Below are positions 45,467 to 54,063 of a stretch of 64,000 nt of DNA, piece by piece. Both the position numbers and the translations under genes were made by a program. Every line of letters begins with the position of its first letter. The first letter of the stretch is position 1. This DNA is from Caballeronia fortuita (GTDB taxonomy: Bacteria > Pseudomonadota > Gammaproteobacteria > Burkholderiales > Burkholderiaceae): assembly GCF_001544835.2 (NCBI RefSeq), contig NZ_FCNX02000002.1, forward strand, positions 186,001 through 250,000, written 5' to 3'. The notes under the pieces are model-generated. The model saw only the letters and a program-made list of their open reading frames with translations. It was not told where the DNA came from and did no database searches.

Positions 45467-46906
45467 ATGAATGCATTGCACTGGATCGGCGGCGAATGGA
45501 CCGGCGCGCCGACGCTCGACAGCCTTGATCCCGCGACCGGCGAGACCATCGGCCGGTTCGCCGACGGCGGCGCGCACGAAGCGGACGCCGCCATTGCCGC
45601 CGCGCGCCATGTCTTCGACCGCACGACATGGGCGCAGGATGCGCGTCTGCGCCAGGACGTGCTGCTTGCATGGGCGGCAGCCCTCGAACAGCAGCGCGAT
45701 TCGCTCGCCGCGCTGCTTACGCGCGAGAACGGCAAGGCGATCGCCCAGTCGCGCGGCGAGATCGCGGGCGCCATCTCCGAAGCGCGCTATTACGCGGGGC
45801 TCGCGCGGCATATCGCCGGGCATGTGCTCGAACCCGAACCCGGAACCATCTCGACGATGCTGCGCGAGGCCGCAGGCGTGGCCGCGATCATCGTTCCGTG
45901 GAACGCGCCGGCCGTGCTGCTCGTGCGCTCGCTTGCGCCTGCGCTCGCGGCGGGCTGCACGGCGATCGTGAAGCCTGCGGCGCAGACGTCGCTCCTCACG
46001 GCCGCGATGCTGCGCTGCTTCGAGCAGACCGCGCTGCCGAAAGGCGCGGTGAATCTCGTCAACGAGCAAGGTCACGCTGCCAGTCAGCGATTTGCGGATT
46101 CGCACGGCGTGGACGTGGTGAGCTTCACCGGATCGACCGCGACGGGCAAGAAGATCATGGCCGCGGCGGCGGACAGCATGAAGAAGCTGTCGCTGGAACT
46201 CGGCGGCAAGTCGTGCTGTCTCGTCTTCGACGACGCCGACATCGCCGCCATCGCGCCGCGCCTGGCGCGCGCCGCGACGATCATCTCCGGCCAGCAATGC
46301 ACGGCCGCGCGGCGCGTACTGGTGCATGCGTCGCGTGCGCCGGAAATGCGCGAACATCTAGCGGGCGCGCTCGCGGCGCTCAAGGTGGGACCGGGCATCG
46401 ATCCGGCGACGGATATCGGGGCGCTCATCGATGCCCCGACGCGCGATGCGGTGGACCGCACCATCCAGCGGGCATGCGATGTCGCCGATCACGTTCTGCT
46501 GCGCGGAGGCCGCTCGGAATACGCGTTTCTTTCGCCGACGCTCGTCGAGCACAGCGATCCGAAAGCATTTTTTTGTCAAGAAGAAATCTTCGGGCCGTTC
46601 GTCACGCTCGAGACCTTCGAGAGCGAACAGGAAGCGCTCGCGAAAGCCAACGACAGCGTCTTCGGTCTGTCAGCCAGCGTCTGGACGCACGACGGTCCGC
46701 GCGCCTTTCGCATGGCGCGGGCGCTGCGCAACGGCACTGTCTGGATCAACGACCACAACAAGCTGTTTGCGGAAGCGGAAACCGGCGGTTACCGGCAAAG
46801 CGGGCTCGGGCGCCTGCATGGATACGATGCGCTCGCCGACTTCACCGAGATCAAGCACATCTGCATGCCGGCCGGCGTAGCCGAGGGCATCACGCCGCTT
46901 CGCTGA
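45467..46906 (+). CDS. Aldehyde dehydrogenase (NAD(P)-dependent)
   Basis: A 479-residue ALDH. The NAD-binding FTGSTATGKKIM, the catalytic Glu in LELGGKS and the catalytic Cys in SGQQCTAARRV are present, as is the C-terminal GYRQSGLGRLHGYDAL. ATG 45467 has AAGGAA 7 bases upstream; it follows the LysR gene by 17 bases. A role in oxidising furfural or HMF to the acid fits the neighbourhood (inference). Confidence 0.92.
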   Translation: MNALHWIGGEWTGAPTLDSLDPATGETIGRFADGGAHEADAAIAAARHVFDRTTWAQDARLRQDVLLAWAAALEQQRDSLAALLTRENGKAIAQSRGEIAGAISEARYYAGLARHIAGHVLEPEPGTISTMLREAAGVAAIIVPWNAPAVLLVRSLAPALAAGCTAIVKPAAQTSLLTAAMLRCFEQTALPKGAVNLVNEQGHAASQRFADSHGVDVVSFTGSTATGKKIMAAAADSMKKLSLELGGKSCCLVFDDADIAAIAPRLARAATIISGQQCTAARRVLVHASRAPEMREHLAGALAALKVGPGIDPATDIGALIDAPTRDAVDRTIQRACDVADHVLLRGGRSEYAFLSPTLVEHSDPKAFFCQEEIFGPFVTLETFESEQEALAKANDSVFGLSASVWTHDGPRAFRMARALRNGTVWINDHNKLFAEAETGGYRQSGLGRLHGYDALADFTEIKHICMPAGVAEGITPLR

Positions 46907-47034
46907 TTCGTGATCGACCGGCCGCCGGATAACGTAGTCCCAGCCGCCGGTGCCGCGCATGAGGCTTCACACGTTAGGCCGCAGAGCGATTTGAAGGCAC
47001 GAGACCTGCAGCACATTGACGTTAGGATTCTTAA

Positions 47035-47107
47035 TGGGCCGTACTGGATTCGAACCAGTGACCGACGGATTAAAAGTCCGCTGCTCTACCCGCTGAGCTA
47101 ACGGCCC
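47035..47107 (-). tRNA. tRNA-Lys (anticodon UUU)
   Basis: A 73-base cloverleaf on the minus strand: acceptor GGGCCGT (47107-47101) pairs with ACGGCCC, D arm GCTC/GAGC, anticodon stem GCGGA/TCCGT with loop CTTTTAA (anticodon TTT), T arm ACTGG-TTCGAAT-CCAGT, discriminator A. CCA is not encoded. The intergenic 46907-47034 before it has no other feature that I recognise. Confidence 0.96.
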
Positions 47108-47154
47108 AACTTTCCGACGGACGTGCTGCGGCTATCACGATCAGCGCGGTCGTC

Positions 47155-47718
47155 CTAGCTAATGTCGATCGTGCGGCTCGCGGAGCGCAGCGAATCCGAT
47201 TTCGGCACGGTCAGTGTAAGTATGCCGCGGTCGAATTTAGCCAAGGCTCGGTCCGGCTCGGCATTTTCCGGCATGGGGATGGTCCGCGTGAAGCGCCCAT
47301 AGGCCCGCTCCAATCGATAGCAGCCATCTTCTTCGCTGCGGACGTCCTGCTTCTTCTCGCCGCGCAAGACGAGCGCGCCATCCTCGACGCTTACGCTCAC
47401 GTCCTCGCGTTCCATCCCGGGCAGCTCAGCGGTTACGCGCAGCACCTTCCCTTCGTCGACCACGTCGATACGCGGCTGAAAACGCGATGAACTGAAGTCG
47501 CCAAACCATCTTTCCAGCGCCCCCCGTCCTGCGAAGGGATCGTGGAAAAACTCTTCGACGGCACGCCACGGATCGCGCGAGAAGAATCGGGACATGTCAG
47601 GCCCCGCCGAGCGCCACTGTTCGCCGCCCGGCGGGCGCTCCGCGTGGTCCGCGTCGGACTTTCGCGTCGACCCGCGGAGAAACTTGAACGGGTTCCATTT
47701 CTTCGGATCGGTGTTCAT
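47155..47718 (-). CDS. Hsp20/alpha-crystallin small heat shock protein
   Basis: A 187-residue small heat shock protein. After an N-terminal arm rich in charged residues, the alpha-crystallin domain begins near FQPRIDVVDEGKVLRVTAELPGMEREDVSVSVEDGALVLRGEKKQ and ends with the GILTLTVPK motif. It prevents aggregation of unfolded proteins without ATP. It is the third gene of a leftward cluster of three hsp20 genes; a gap of 102 bases separates it from the second. Confidence 0.93.
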   Translation of the reverse strand: MNTDPKKWNPFKFLRGSTRKSDADHAERPPGGEQWRSAGPDMSRFFSRDPWRAVEEFFHDPFAGRGALERWFGDFSSSRFQPRIDVVDEGKVLRVTAELPGMEREDVSVSVEDGALVLRGEKKQDVRSEEDGCYRLERAYGRFTRTIPMPENAEPDRALAKFDRGILTLTVPKSDSLRSASRTIDIS

Positions 47719-47820
47719 GGTTTGCTCCCGCGAATTACGTCGGCAAATCGACTCGATCAGAGGGTGGCGGCCTCCTGGACCGCCACCTCGAAGTCTCCTG
47801 TTGCTTCCCCGCTTGCCTCA

Positions 47821-48228
47821 TCAGCCCGTGCGCACATCGATTCGGCGAGGGCGGGCTTCGTCACGACGCGGGATCGTCAACCGCAGCACGCCGTCCTTCA
47901 GATTGGCATCGATCTTCGAGGCATCCAGGTCGGACCCGAGAGAGAACGCTCGCGCGAAGTGGGGCTGGCGGATCTCCGCGTGCTGCAGGCGCAATCCTGC
48001 CGGGGTCGGAACCACAGCCTCTGCCTCGATGAACAGATTACCGTCGTGAATTTTCACGTCGAGCCGGTCCTTCGTTACGCCCGGCAGATCCGCCCATAAG
48101 ATCACGCCTTGGCTATTCTCGAAAATGTCAACCGGCGGCGTCAGGGTCATTCGCCGCTCGGACGCGTCCGCCTCCCTGCCGGCTGCCGCGCTCTCGCCTC
48201 TGCTGGCAAGCTCTGTTGTCGCGTTCAT
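47821..48228 (-). CDS. Hsp20/alpha-crystallin small heat shock protein
   Basis: A 135-residue member with the crystallin domain MTLTPPVDIFENSQGVILWADLPGVTKDRLDVKIHDGNLFIEAEA and the terminal motif GVLRLTIPRRDEARPRRIDV (residues about 113-133). It follows the first hsp20 gene by 27 bases, with AAGGAGGAA as ribosome site, so both are on one transcript. Members of the class assemble into large oligomers, often mixed; the three proteins here could form hetero-oligomers (inference). Confidence 0.93.
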   Translation of the reverse strand: MNATTELASRGESAAAGREADASERRMTLTPPVDIFENSQGVILWADLPGVTKDRLDVKIHDGNLFIEAEAVVPTPAGLRLQHAEIRQPHFARAFSLGSDLDASKIDANLKDGVLRLTIPRRDEARPRRIDVRTG

Positions 48229-48255
48229 GATGTTCCTCCTTCGACTTCCGACATC

Positions 48256-48699
48256 TCATTGAACCGTAATAGCGCGTGGCTTCGATGCCTCGCGCTTGCC
48301 AATGCTCACCGTCAGGCAGCCATTGGTATACCGCGCGGTGACCTTATCGGGGTCCGCATGCTCCGGCAACTCGATGACGCGTCGAAAAGAGCCCACGAAG
48401 CGTTCCTGCGCATAGGTGCGCATGTCGTCGCCGGTGCTCTGCGGCTGCGCGGCAACGCGCTCCCCGCTGATGCTCAACAGGCCTTTGTCGATTGAAACGT
48501 CGAGGCTCTTCGGATCGACCCCGGGCGCAAACGCAACGATCTCGACCGATTCGTCGGTCGAGCCGATGTTGATTTGCGGGAAAGCGCCGAAGCGCCCGGA
48601 ACGGATGCTGGAAGGGAACCCGCCGAACATGCTCGCCATCTGCCGTTGCAGACGATCGAACTCGCTGAAAAGGTCGGTCCCCGCATAGAGATCGCTCAT
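48256..48699 (-). CDS. Hsp20/alpha-crystallin small heat shock protein, thermometer-controlled
   Basis: A 147-residue small heat shock protein, first in the leftward hsp20 cluster. The domain includes FPQINIGSTDESVEIVAFAPGVDPKSLDVSIDKGLLSISGER and closes with GCLTVSIGKREASKPRAITVQ. ATG 48699 is chosen because AGGAGG lies 8 bases upstream; ATG 48705 is in frame but only 2 bases from that site. The site is buried in a hairpin (48706-48728), so translation should rise with temperature, and a sigma32-like promoter lies at 48831-48859. Confidence 0.94.
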   Translation of the reverse strand: MSDLYAGTDLFSEFDRLQRQMASMFGGFPSSIRSGRFGAFPQINIGSTDESVEIVAFAPGVDPKSLDVSIDKGLLSISGERVAAQPQSTGDDMRTYAQERFVGSFRRVIELPEHADPDKVTARYTNGCLTVSIGKREASKPRAITVQ

Positions 48700-48705
48700 G
48701 ATCAT

Positions 48706-48728
48706 TTCCTCCTGGATACCAGCAGGAA
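48706..48728 (-). promoter_or_regulatory. ROSE-like RNA thermometer masking the hsp20 ribosome site
   Basis: In the minus-strand transcript, UUCCU-G-CUGG pairs with CCAG-G-AGGAA around a UAU loop. The nine pairs are interrupted by a single G-G opposition, and the 3' arm contains the whole AGGAGG. A G opposite the Shine-Dalgarno and a UGCU in the 5' arm are hallmarks of ROSE elements. Only the final hairpin was examined; the rest of the roughly 125-base leader was not folded. Confidence 0.7.
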
Positions 48729-48830
48729 GACGAACCGGCCTACGCGCTCCAGTTCGTCTGCCGTGCTGCGGCAAACAAATCGAAACACGCAGCGCGCCGA
48801 ACTGCTCGCGCGACTGCCTGAGCGACATTC

Positions 48831-48859
48831 AAGATAGGATGTCGCGCAAAAAATTCAAG
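48831..48859 (-). promoter_or_regulatory. Sigma32-like heat shock promoter of the hsp20 operon
   Basis: On the minus strand CTTGAAT (48859-48853) is followed after 14 bases by CCTATCTT (48838-48831), close to the sigma32 consensus CTTGAAA-N13/15-CCCCATNT. Transcription would start near 48824. Confidence 0.65.
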
Positions 48860-48881
48860 GGGACGTTGCGACTTTTTTGCT

Positions 48882-48910
48882 CTTGAAATCCGGCGGCCTC
48901 GACCTATTTT
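48882..48910 (+). promoter_or_regulatory. Sigma32-like heat shock promoter of the rightward small gene
   Basis: CTTGAAA (48882-48888, a perfect -35) and, after 14 bases, CCTATTTT (48903-48910). It points to the gene at 48944 and is back to back with the hsp20 promoter. Confidence 0.65.
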
Positions 48911-48943
48911 CTCGACGTTTGCGACGGCCCGTGCGAGGACACA

Positions 48944-49327
48944 ATGGAATTCGAATACGATTGGCTGACTCTCGGCCGGCACCGTATCCGGTTGCGCTCG
49001 ATGAAAGGATTTCCGGGCGAGACCATGCGTGCGGCGGTACAGGTCATTCGGCTTGCCATAGACAACAACATGAGTGCGCGTGCGCGCATGGTCGAAGTCG
49101 TGGCCCGGAAGGAATCCACTTTCGACATCGCGGTTGGCACCACCTTCGCCGACGACCGCTTATGCGCGCCCCAGCTCGAAGCGGCGATCGCGACCGTCCT
49201 CGGCTTGCAACCCGCGCAGATCAATATTTTCGTAACGGTAGTGACGCAAGAAGAGGTCGATCTGCATTTCGGCGTCTACGAAAGGATGCTCGCTGAAAAG
49301 TTGGGCGTGGTGCCGCCACTTCAGTAG
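48944..49327 (+). CDS. Small protein of unknown function, probably heat-induced
   Basis: A 127-residue protein that I do not recognise. It starts MEFEYDWLTLGRHRIRLRS, carries no signal peptide or membrane segment, and has a mixed alpha/beta pattern: an amphipathic helix (PGETMRAAVQVIRLAIDNN), then strands around STFDIAVGTTFADD and INIFVTVVTQEEVDLHFG. It has no cysteine pair or obvious catalytic motif apart from one Cys. A sigma32-like promoter (48882-48910) ends 33 bases before ATG 48944, and it is divergent from the hsp20 operon, so a role in heat stress or protein quality control is suspected. The gene looks intact and codon use fits its neighbours. Confidence 0.75.
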   Translation: MEFEYDWLTLGRHRIRLRSMKGFPGETMRAAVQVIRLAIDNNMSARARMVEVVARKESTFDIAVGTTFADDRLCAPQLEAAIATVLGLQPAQINIFVTVVTQEEVDLHFGVYERMLAEKLGVVPPLQ

Positions 49328-49787
49328 CGCATCGTTTGTACGAGTCAGACTCGCTACTGCTCCGGGCGCGGCAACGCCGTCGATGTCGCCGGACTCACCT
49401 CCGTCGCGCGCCGGCTGTCTTCGTCGCGCCGCCGGGGGACGGCCGCCTTGCCCCGCCACGCCCATGGAGTAGCGCCTCGATACGCCGCCGCACCGGCCGG
49501 CAGCAAGCAGACCGGCAACACCGCGTCCGGCTGCTGTCAGGACGGCGGAGGTGGAATATGCCATGCCCGGCATGAGCGGAGTGCGAATCATGGTGCGGTT
49601 CGACAATGCCTGGCCTGCCGACGCACTGTCTTCATGACCGCTGGTCGAATCGACGTGAGTACGGGCCTGATATCGATATCTCTTTTGCTCGCTTCGAATT
49701 CGGACGCGTGCGCGTCATCATGGTTGCTTCGTAAGCAGGCTTCCATAACAGACGTGGGCGCAACCGCGCCCGGCACTCAGCCCAACT
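49328..49787. promoter_or_regulatory. Intergenic region of 460 bp with palindromes
   Basis: No gene is recognised. Two palindromes stand out: CATGCC-C-GGCATG (49562-49574) and GATATCGATATC (49669-49680, perfect 12 bp). The ATATCGATAT core is shared with the region upstream of the porin. The promoter for the nine-gene sulfur operon starting at 49788 is expected in the last 150 bases, where the AT content rises (about 49670-49700). Confidence 0.45.
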
Positions 49788-51353
49788 ATGCACACGCTTT
49801 CGTCAGTCTTTCGCGGACTGATCTGCGTCGCCTTGTCCAGCGCATTCATCCAGACGGCGCAGGCGGCGAGCACCACGCCCGCCGTCGATCGCGACACCGT
49901 CGTGATCGGCGTCGAGAAGGAGTTTTATAACCTCGACGGTCTCGTCGCCGTAAGCGGCGATTCGCTGCGCTACGGCTGGCAGATCTACGACACGCTCTAC
50001 GGCTTCGATCTCAAAGGCAATCTCGTGCCGCGCCTTGCGACGAGCGTCACCGTTTCGCCGGACGCGCGGGTCTTCACTTACAGGCTGCGTCCCAACGTCA
50101 AGTTCCATAACGGTGCGACGCTGACCTCGCGGGACGTGAAGGCATCGCTCGAACACGTGCTCGATCCGCGCAGCAAGAGCACGCGCCGCCCGTTCTTCGC
50201 GCCCGTCGTCGACACGGTGGAGACGCCCGACGACCTCACCGTCGTCTTCAGGCTGAAGCAGCCCGACGGCGCGTTCGCCAACAAGGTCGCGGGCTATCTC
50301 TACATCATTCCCGCCGACTATCTCGCGAGCCTGCCGAATCCCGATGCCTTCGCGCAAAAGCCCGTCTCGCTCGGTCCATACAAGTTCAGGTCGCTGGCTC
50401 CTGGCGGCAGCGAACTCGTGCTCGAACGCTTCGACGATTACTGGGGCGACAAGCCGCGCGTGAAGACGCTGATCTTCCGCGCGATCACGGAGCCGGCGAG
50501 CCGCGTCAACGCCGTGCTGCGCGGCGAAGTCGATCTCTCGGTCGCGCTGCCGTTCTCCGACTACGCGCGGCTCAAAAAGGAAAGCGGGCTCGACGTGATC
50601 GAAAGCCGCGTCGCGTCGCCGGTCTACGTGCGCGTCTATACCACCGACAAGAATTCGCCCTTCTCCAACGTCCAGGTGCGCCAGGCGCTCAGCTATGCGA
50701 TCGACACGAACGCGATCATCAAGAGCGTGCTGTACGGCGTCGGCGAGCCGCTCGGCACGATGATCTCGAACTACTATCCGTACGGCGCGGATCGCTCGAT
50801 CAAACCCTATCCCTACGATCCCGCGAAGGCGCGCTCCCTGCTCGCGCAGGCGGGCTTTCCGAAGGGCTTCGAGACCACGCTCAACATTCAGGGCGACATG
50901 CCGCAAGGCGTCGCCGAAGCGATCGCGGCCTATTGGGGGCAAGTGGGCGTCAAGGTCAAGCTCAACCGCCTGACGTACGCCACGTTCCAGCGCCTGAACA
51001 ACACGCACACATCCGGGCCGCTCGCGCTGAGCCAGTTCACCAATGCGCTATATGACCCGGTGCATCCGGTCGGCGGCGCGTTCGCATCGGAAGGAAGCTG
51101 GTCCGACTATTCGAATCCGAAAGTCGATGCACTGCTCGCCGACGTCTCCCGCGTCAGCGATACGAAACAGCGCGGCGCAGTGTTCCAGAAGATCGGCCGC
51201 GAACTCCACGACGACGCCGCCGCGTTCTTCATCTCCGAGTTCACCTACGTCTACGCGAAGAAGAAAACGCTGCAATGGCAACCGCAGCAAGGCGGCGGCT
51301 TCCTCAACTTCCGTACGATCCAGTGGGCGCCGCAAGCGGTCGCCGGCAACTGA
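49788..51353 (+). CDS. Dpp-type ABC substrate-binding protein
   Basis: A 521-residue SBP_bac_5 binding protein with a Sec signal (residues 1-26, ending TAQA). DTVVIGVEKEFYNLDGLV, VKFHNGATLTSRDVKASLEHVLDP and LGPYKFRSLAPGGSELVLERFDDYWGD are family blocks. It belongs to a different branch from those at 10163, 14343 and 18319. It begins a nine-gene operon: two permeases, two ATPases, NtaA-like, TauD-like, NtaA-like and DszC-like oxygenases. No clear Shine-Dalgarno precedes ATG 49788. Confidence 0.92.
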   Translation: MHTLSSVFRGLICVALSSAFIQTAQAASTTPAVDRDTVVIGVEKEFYNLDGLVAVSGDSLRYGWQIYDTLYGFDLKGNLVPRLATSVTVSPDARVFTYRLRPNVKFHNGATLTSRDVKASLEHVLDPRSKSTRRPFFAPVVDTVETPDDLTVVFRLKQPDGAFANKVAGYLYIIPADYLASLPNPDAFAQKPVSLGPYKFRSLAPGGSELVLERFDDYWGDKPRVKTLIFRAITEPASRVNAVLRGEVDLSVALPFSDYARLKKESGLDVIESRVASPVYVRVYTTDKNSPFSNVQVRQALSYAIDTNAIIKSVLYGVGEPLGTMISNYYPYGADRSIKPYPYDPAKARSLLAQAGFPKGFETTLNIQGDMPQGVAEAIAAYWGQVGVKVKLNRLTYATFQRLNNTHTSGPLALSQFTNALYDPVHPVGGAFASEGSWSDYSNPKVDALLADVSRVSDTKQRGAVFQKIGRELHDDAAAFFISEFTYVYAKKKTLQWQPQQGGGFLNFRTIQWAPQAVAGN

Positions 51354-51356
51354 GCG

Positions 51357-52277
51357 ATGCCCGGCTATCTTCTGCGCCGCCTCGGCTCCGCATTGCTCAC
51401 CGTGTGGCTGATGTCGCTGCTGATCTTCGTGCTGGTGCGGATGGTCGGCGATCCCGCGTATCTGCTGATGCCGCCCGAAGCGACCGAGGCCGATCGTCAG
51501 CTCTTTCGCGCACAACTCGGCCTCGCCGATCCGGTGCCGCTGCAATACGCGCGCTTTCTTGCGGGCATGCTGCGCGGCGACATGGGCAACTCCTTCCACT
51601 TCGGCGCGCCCGCGCTCTCGATGGCGCTGAGCCGGCTCGCATCGAGTCTGCTGCTGGTCGGCGTTTCGCTGGCGCTGGCGCTGGCCGTCGGGTTGTCGCT
51701 CGGCGTCGCGTCGGCGGTGCGAAGCGGAACGTGGACAGACCGGCTCGCGTCGATTTTTGCTGTGCTCGGACAAGCCGCGCCGCCCTTTTTCGTCGCATTG
51801 CTGCTGATCCGCCTCTTCTCCGTGCAATGGGGCTGGCTGCCGACGGGCGGGCACGGTTCCTGGCGTCATCTGATCCTGCCGGTGTGCGCACTCGCGTGGT
51901 ATTCGGCCGCGGGCATCGCGCGGCTCACGCGCGCCAACATGCTGACCGTGCTCGAAGCCGATTACATCCGCATGGCGCGCATCAAGGGCCTGCCTGCGCA
52001 CGTCGTGATCGGCACGCACGCGTTGCGCAACGCGGCGCTGCCGATCGTCGCGTTCACGGCGTCGCAGTTCGGCGTGCTGATCGGAGGCGCGGTCGCGATC
52101 GAGACCGTATTCTCGTGGCCCGGCTTCGGCAGCCTGATGGTCGAAGCCATCAGCACGCTCGATTTCACCGTGGTCCAGGCCGCCGTGATCGTGTCGGTGC
52201 TGCTGTTCGTCTCGATCAACCTCGCCGTCGACGTGCTCTACGCGCTCGTCGATCCGCGCATCCGGTACCGGCAATGA
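51357..52277 (+). CDS. ABC transporter permease, DppB type
   Basis: A 306-residue inner-membrane permease. MPGYLLRRLGSALLTVWLMSLLIFVLVRMVGDP at the N terminus, LGQAAPPFFVALLLIRLFSVQWGWLPTGG, the coupling loop RMARIKGLPAHVVIGTHALRNAALPIV and ETVFSWPGFGSLMVEAI are typical of DppB subunits. It starts 3 bases after the binding protein stop and its own stop overlaps the next ATG. Confidence 0.93.
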   Translation: MPGYLLRRLGSALLTVWLMSLLIFVLVRMVGDPAYLLMPPEATEADRQLFRAQLGLADPVPLQYARFLAGMLRGDMGNSFHFGAPALSMALSRLASSLLLVGVSLALALAVGLSLGVASAVRSGTWTDRLASIFAVLGQAAPPFFVALLLIRLFSVQWGWLPTGGHGSWRHLILPVCALAWYSAAGIARLTRANMLTVLEADYIRMARIKGLPAHVVIGTHALRNAALPIVAFTASQFGVLIGGAVAIETVFSWPGFGSLMVEAISTLDFTVVQAAVIVSVLLFVSINLAVDVLYALVDPRIRYRQ

Positions 52278-53071
52278 ACGCGCGATTCGTGCTGTTCGGC
52301 GCTCTGCTCGCCGCGATCGTCGCGACGTCCTTGTTCGCGCCCTGGCTGTCGAATGTCGATCCGAACGCGATCGACCTGTCGGCCACGTTCCAGTCGCCGA
52401 CGTGGCACCACTGGTTCGGCACTGATCAGATGGGCCGCGACGTTTTCACGCGCACGCTCTACGGCGGCCGCATCTCGCTCGCGATTGCGTTCTGCGCGGT
52501 GCTGCTCGCGGGCTGCTTCGGCGCGCTCGCGGGATTGTTGTCGGCTTACATCGGCGGACGTTTCGATGCCGCGCTCATGCGCATCGTCGATGCGCAATAC
52601 GCGCTGCCGCCCGTCTTTCTCGCGATGCTGATCGTCGGCATATGCGGGCCGAGCATGACGAACATCGTGATCGTCGTGACGCTCGCGAACTGGGGGCGCT
52701 TTGCGCGCATCATCCGCGCCGAGGCGCTGAGCCTGCGCGAACGCGACTTCGTCCTGATCGCGAAGCTCGCGGGCGCGACGCCGCTGCATGTCGTGCTGCG
52801 CCATCTGCTGCCGAACGTGCGCAATACCTTCGTCGTGCTTCTCACGCTCGACATCGGTCTCGTGATCTTCATGGAAGCGGCGCTGAGCTTCGTCGGACTC
52901 GGCGTGCAGCCGCCCAATCCTTCGTGGGGCGGCATGATCGCCGAAGGCCGCAACTATCTCGATACCGCGTGGTGGCTTTCGGCGTTGCCCGGCCTCGTGC
53001 TGATCGCGACGGTGCTGTCCAGCAACCGCATCGGCGAATGCCTGCAACGTGGCAACGGAGTGTCCCGATGA
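52274..53071 (+). CDS. ABC transporter permease, DppC type
   Basis: A 265-residue permease with FGTDQMGRDVFTRTLYGGRISL (the DppC motif), the coupling loop AKLAGATPLHVVLRHLLPN, and FMEAALSFVGLGVQPPNPSWGGMIAEGRNYL near the C terminus. It starts at ATG 52274 in an ATGA overlap with the previous gene; the frame is open far upstream, but that part shadows the DppB gene. It lacks the long N-terminal extension of its counterpart at 8190. Confidence 0.92.
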   Translation: MNARFVLFGALLAAIVATSLFAPWLSNVDPNAIDLSATFQSPTWHHWFGTDQMGRDVFTRTLYGGRISLAIAFCAVLLAGCFGALAGLLSAYIGGRFDAALMRIVDAQYALPPVFLAMLIVGICGPSMTNIVIVVTLANWGRFARIIRAEALSLRERDFVLIAKLAGATPLHVVLRHLLPNVRNTFVVLLTLDIGLVIFMEAALSFVGLGVQPPNPSWGGMIAEGRNYLDTAWWLSALPGLVLIATVLSSNRIGECLQRGNGVSR

Positions 53072-54063
53072 GCTTGTTGAGCGTTCACGATCTCGTCGCA
53101 CAGAGCGGCCCCACGCGTGTCGTCGACGGCGTGAGTTTCGCCGTGCGCGCCGGGCGCTCGCTCGGTCTCGTCGGCGAATCCGGTTCGGGCAAGAGCGTGA
53201 CGTGCCTGTCCGTACTCGGCCTGCCGCCGCGCGGCGTGCAGGTCTCGGGCGGGCGCGTTCTGTTCGACGGCGAAGATCTGCGCGCGAAGACGCCCGCCGA
53301 ACTGCACGCGCTGCGCGGACGCGAGATCGGCATGATCCTTCAGGATCCGATGACCTCGCTCAATCCGCTGCTGCCGATCGGCCGGCAGATCACGGAGATG
53401 TACCGGTATCGCGAAGGCGTCGCGAACCGCAAGGCACGCGAATCGCGCGCGGTCGAACTGCTGCGCCGCGTGCGCGTTGCCGCGCCGGAGAGCCGCCTGA
53501 ACAGCTATCCGCATGAGTTCAGCGGCGGGATGCGCCAGCGCGTCGCGATCGCGATGAATCTCGCGTGCAATCCGCGCCTCCTGATCGCCGACGAGCCGAC
53601 GACCGCGCTCGACATCACCGTGCGCCTCCAGATTCTCGACCTTCTGCGCGAAGTGCAGGCGGAGCGCGGCACCGCGATCATGCTTGTCACGCACGATTTG
53701 CCTCTCGTGCGCCGCTATTGCGACGACGTCGCGGTGATGTACGCCGGGCGCATCGTCGAACAGGGACCGGTGGAACAGGTGTTCGCGCGGCCGCGTCATC
53801 CGTACACGAAAGGACTGCTCGGCGCCGTTCCGCGACTGCGTGATCTGCAGCATCGGCTCACGGTCATTCCAGGGCAGCCGCCCTCGCCCGGCAGCATCGC
53901 GCAGGGATGCCGCTTCGCGCCGCGCTGCCCGCGCGCGCAAGCCGACTGCCTGAGCGCGTATCCGGCGACACGCGCCGTCGACGCGCATCGCAGCGTCGCC
54001 TGCTGGCATCCCGAGCCGGACGCGCGGACGCCCGACGCGCTTCTCGCGACGGCCGCATCATGA
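53068..54063 (+). CDS. ABC transporter ATPase, DppD type
   Basis: A 331-residue ATP-binding subunit. Walker A is GESGSGKS, the Q-loop MILQDPMTSLNPLLP, the signature FSGGMRQR, Walker [13 protein letters not shown] and the switch VTHDLPL. The C-terminal oligopeptide-transporter domain carries cysteines (GCRFAPRCPRAQADC) that can bind an Fe-S centre in this class. It starts at ATG 53068 in an ATGA overlap with the DppC gene. Confidence 0.94.
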   Translation: MSLLSVHDLVAQSGPTRVVDGVSFAVRAGRSLGLVGESGSGKSVTCLSVLGLPPRGVQVSGGRVLFDGEDLRAKTPAELHALRGREIGMILQDPMTSLNPLLPIGRQITEMYRYREGVANRKARESRAVELLRRVRVAAPESRLNSYPHEFSGGMRQRVAIAMNLACNPRLLIADEPTTALDITVRLQILDLLREVQAERGTAIMLVTHDLPLVRRYCDDVAVMYAGRIVEQGPVEQVFARPRHPYTKGLLGAVPRLRDLQHRLTVIPGQPPSPGSIAQGCRFAPRCPRAQADCLSAYPATRAVDAHRSVACWHPEPDARTPDALLATAAS

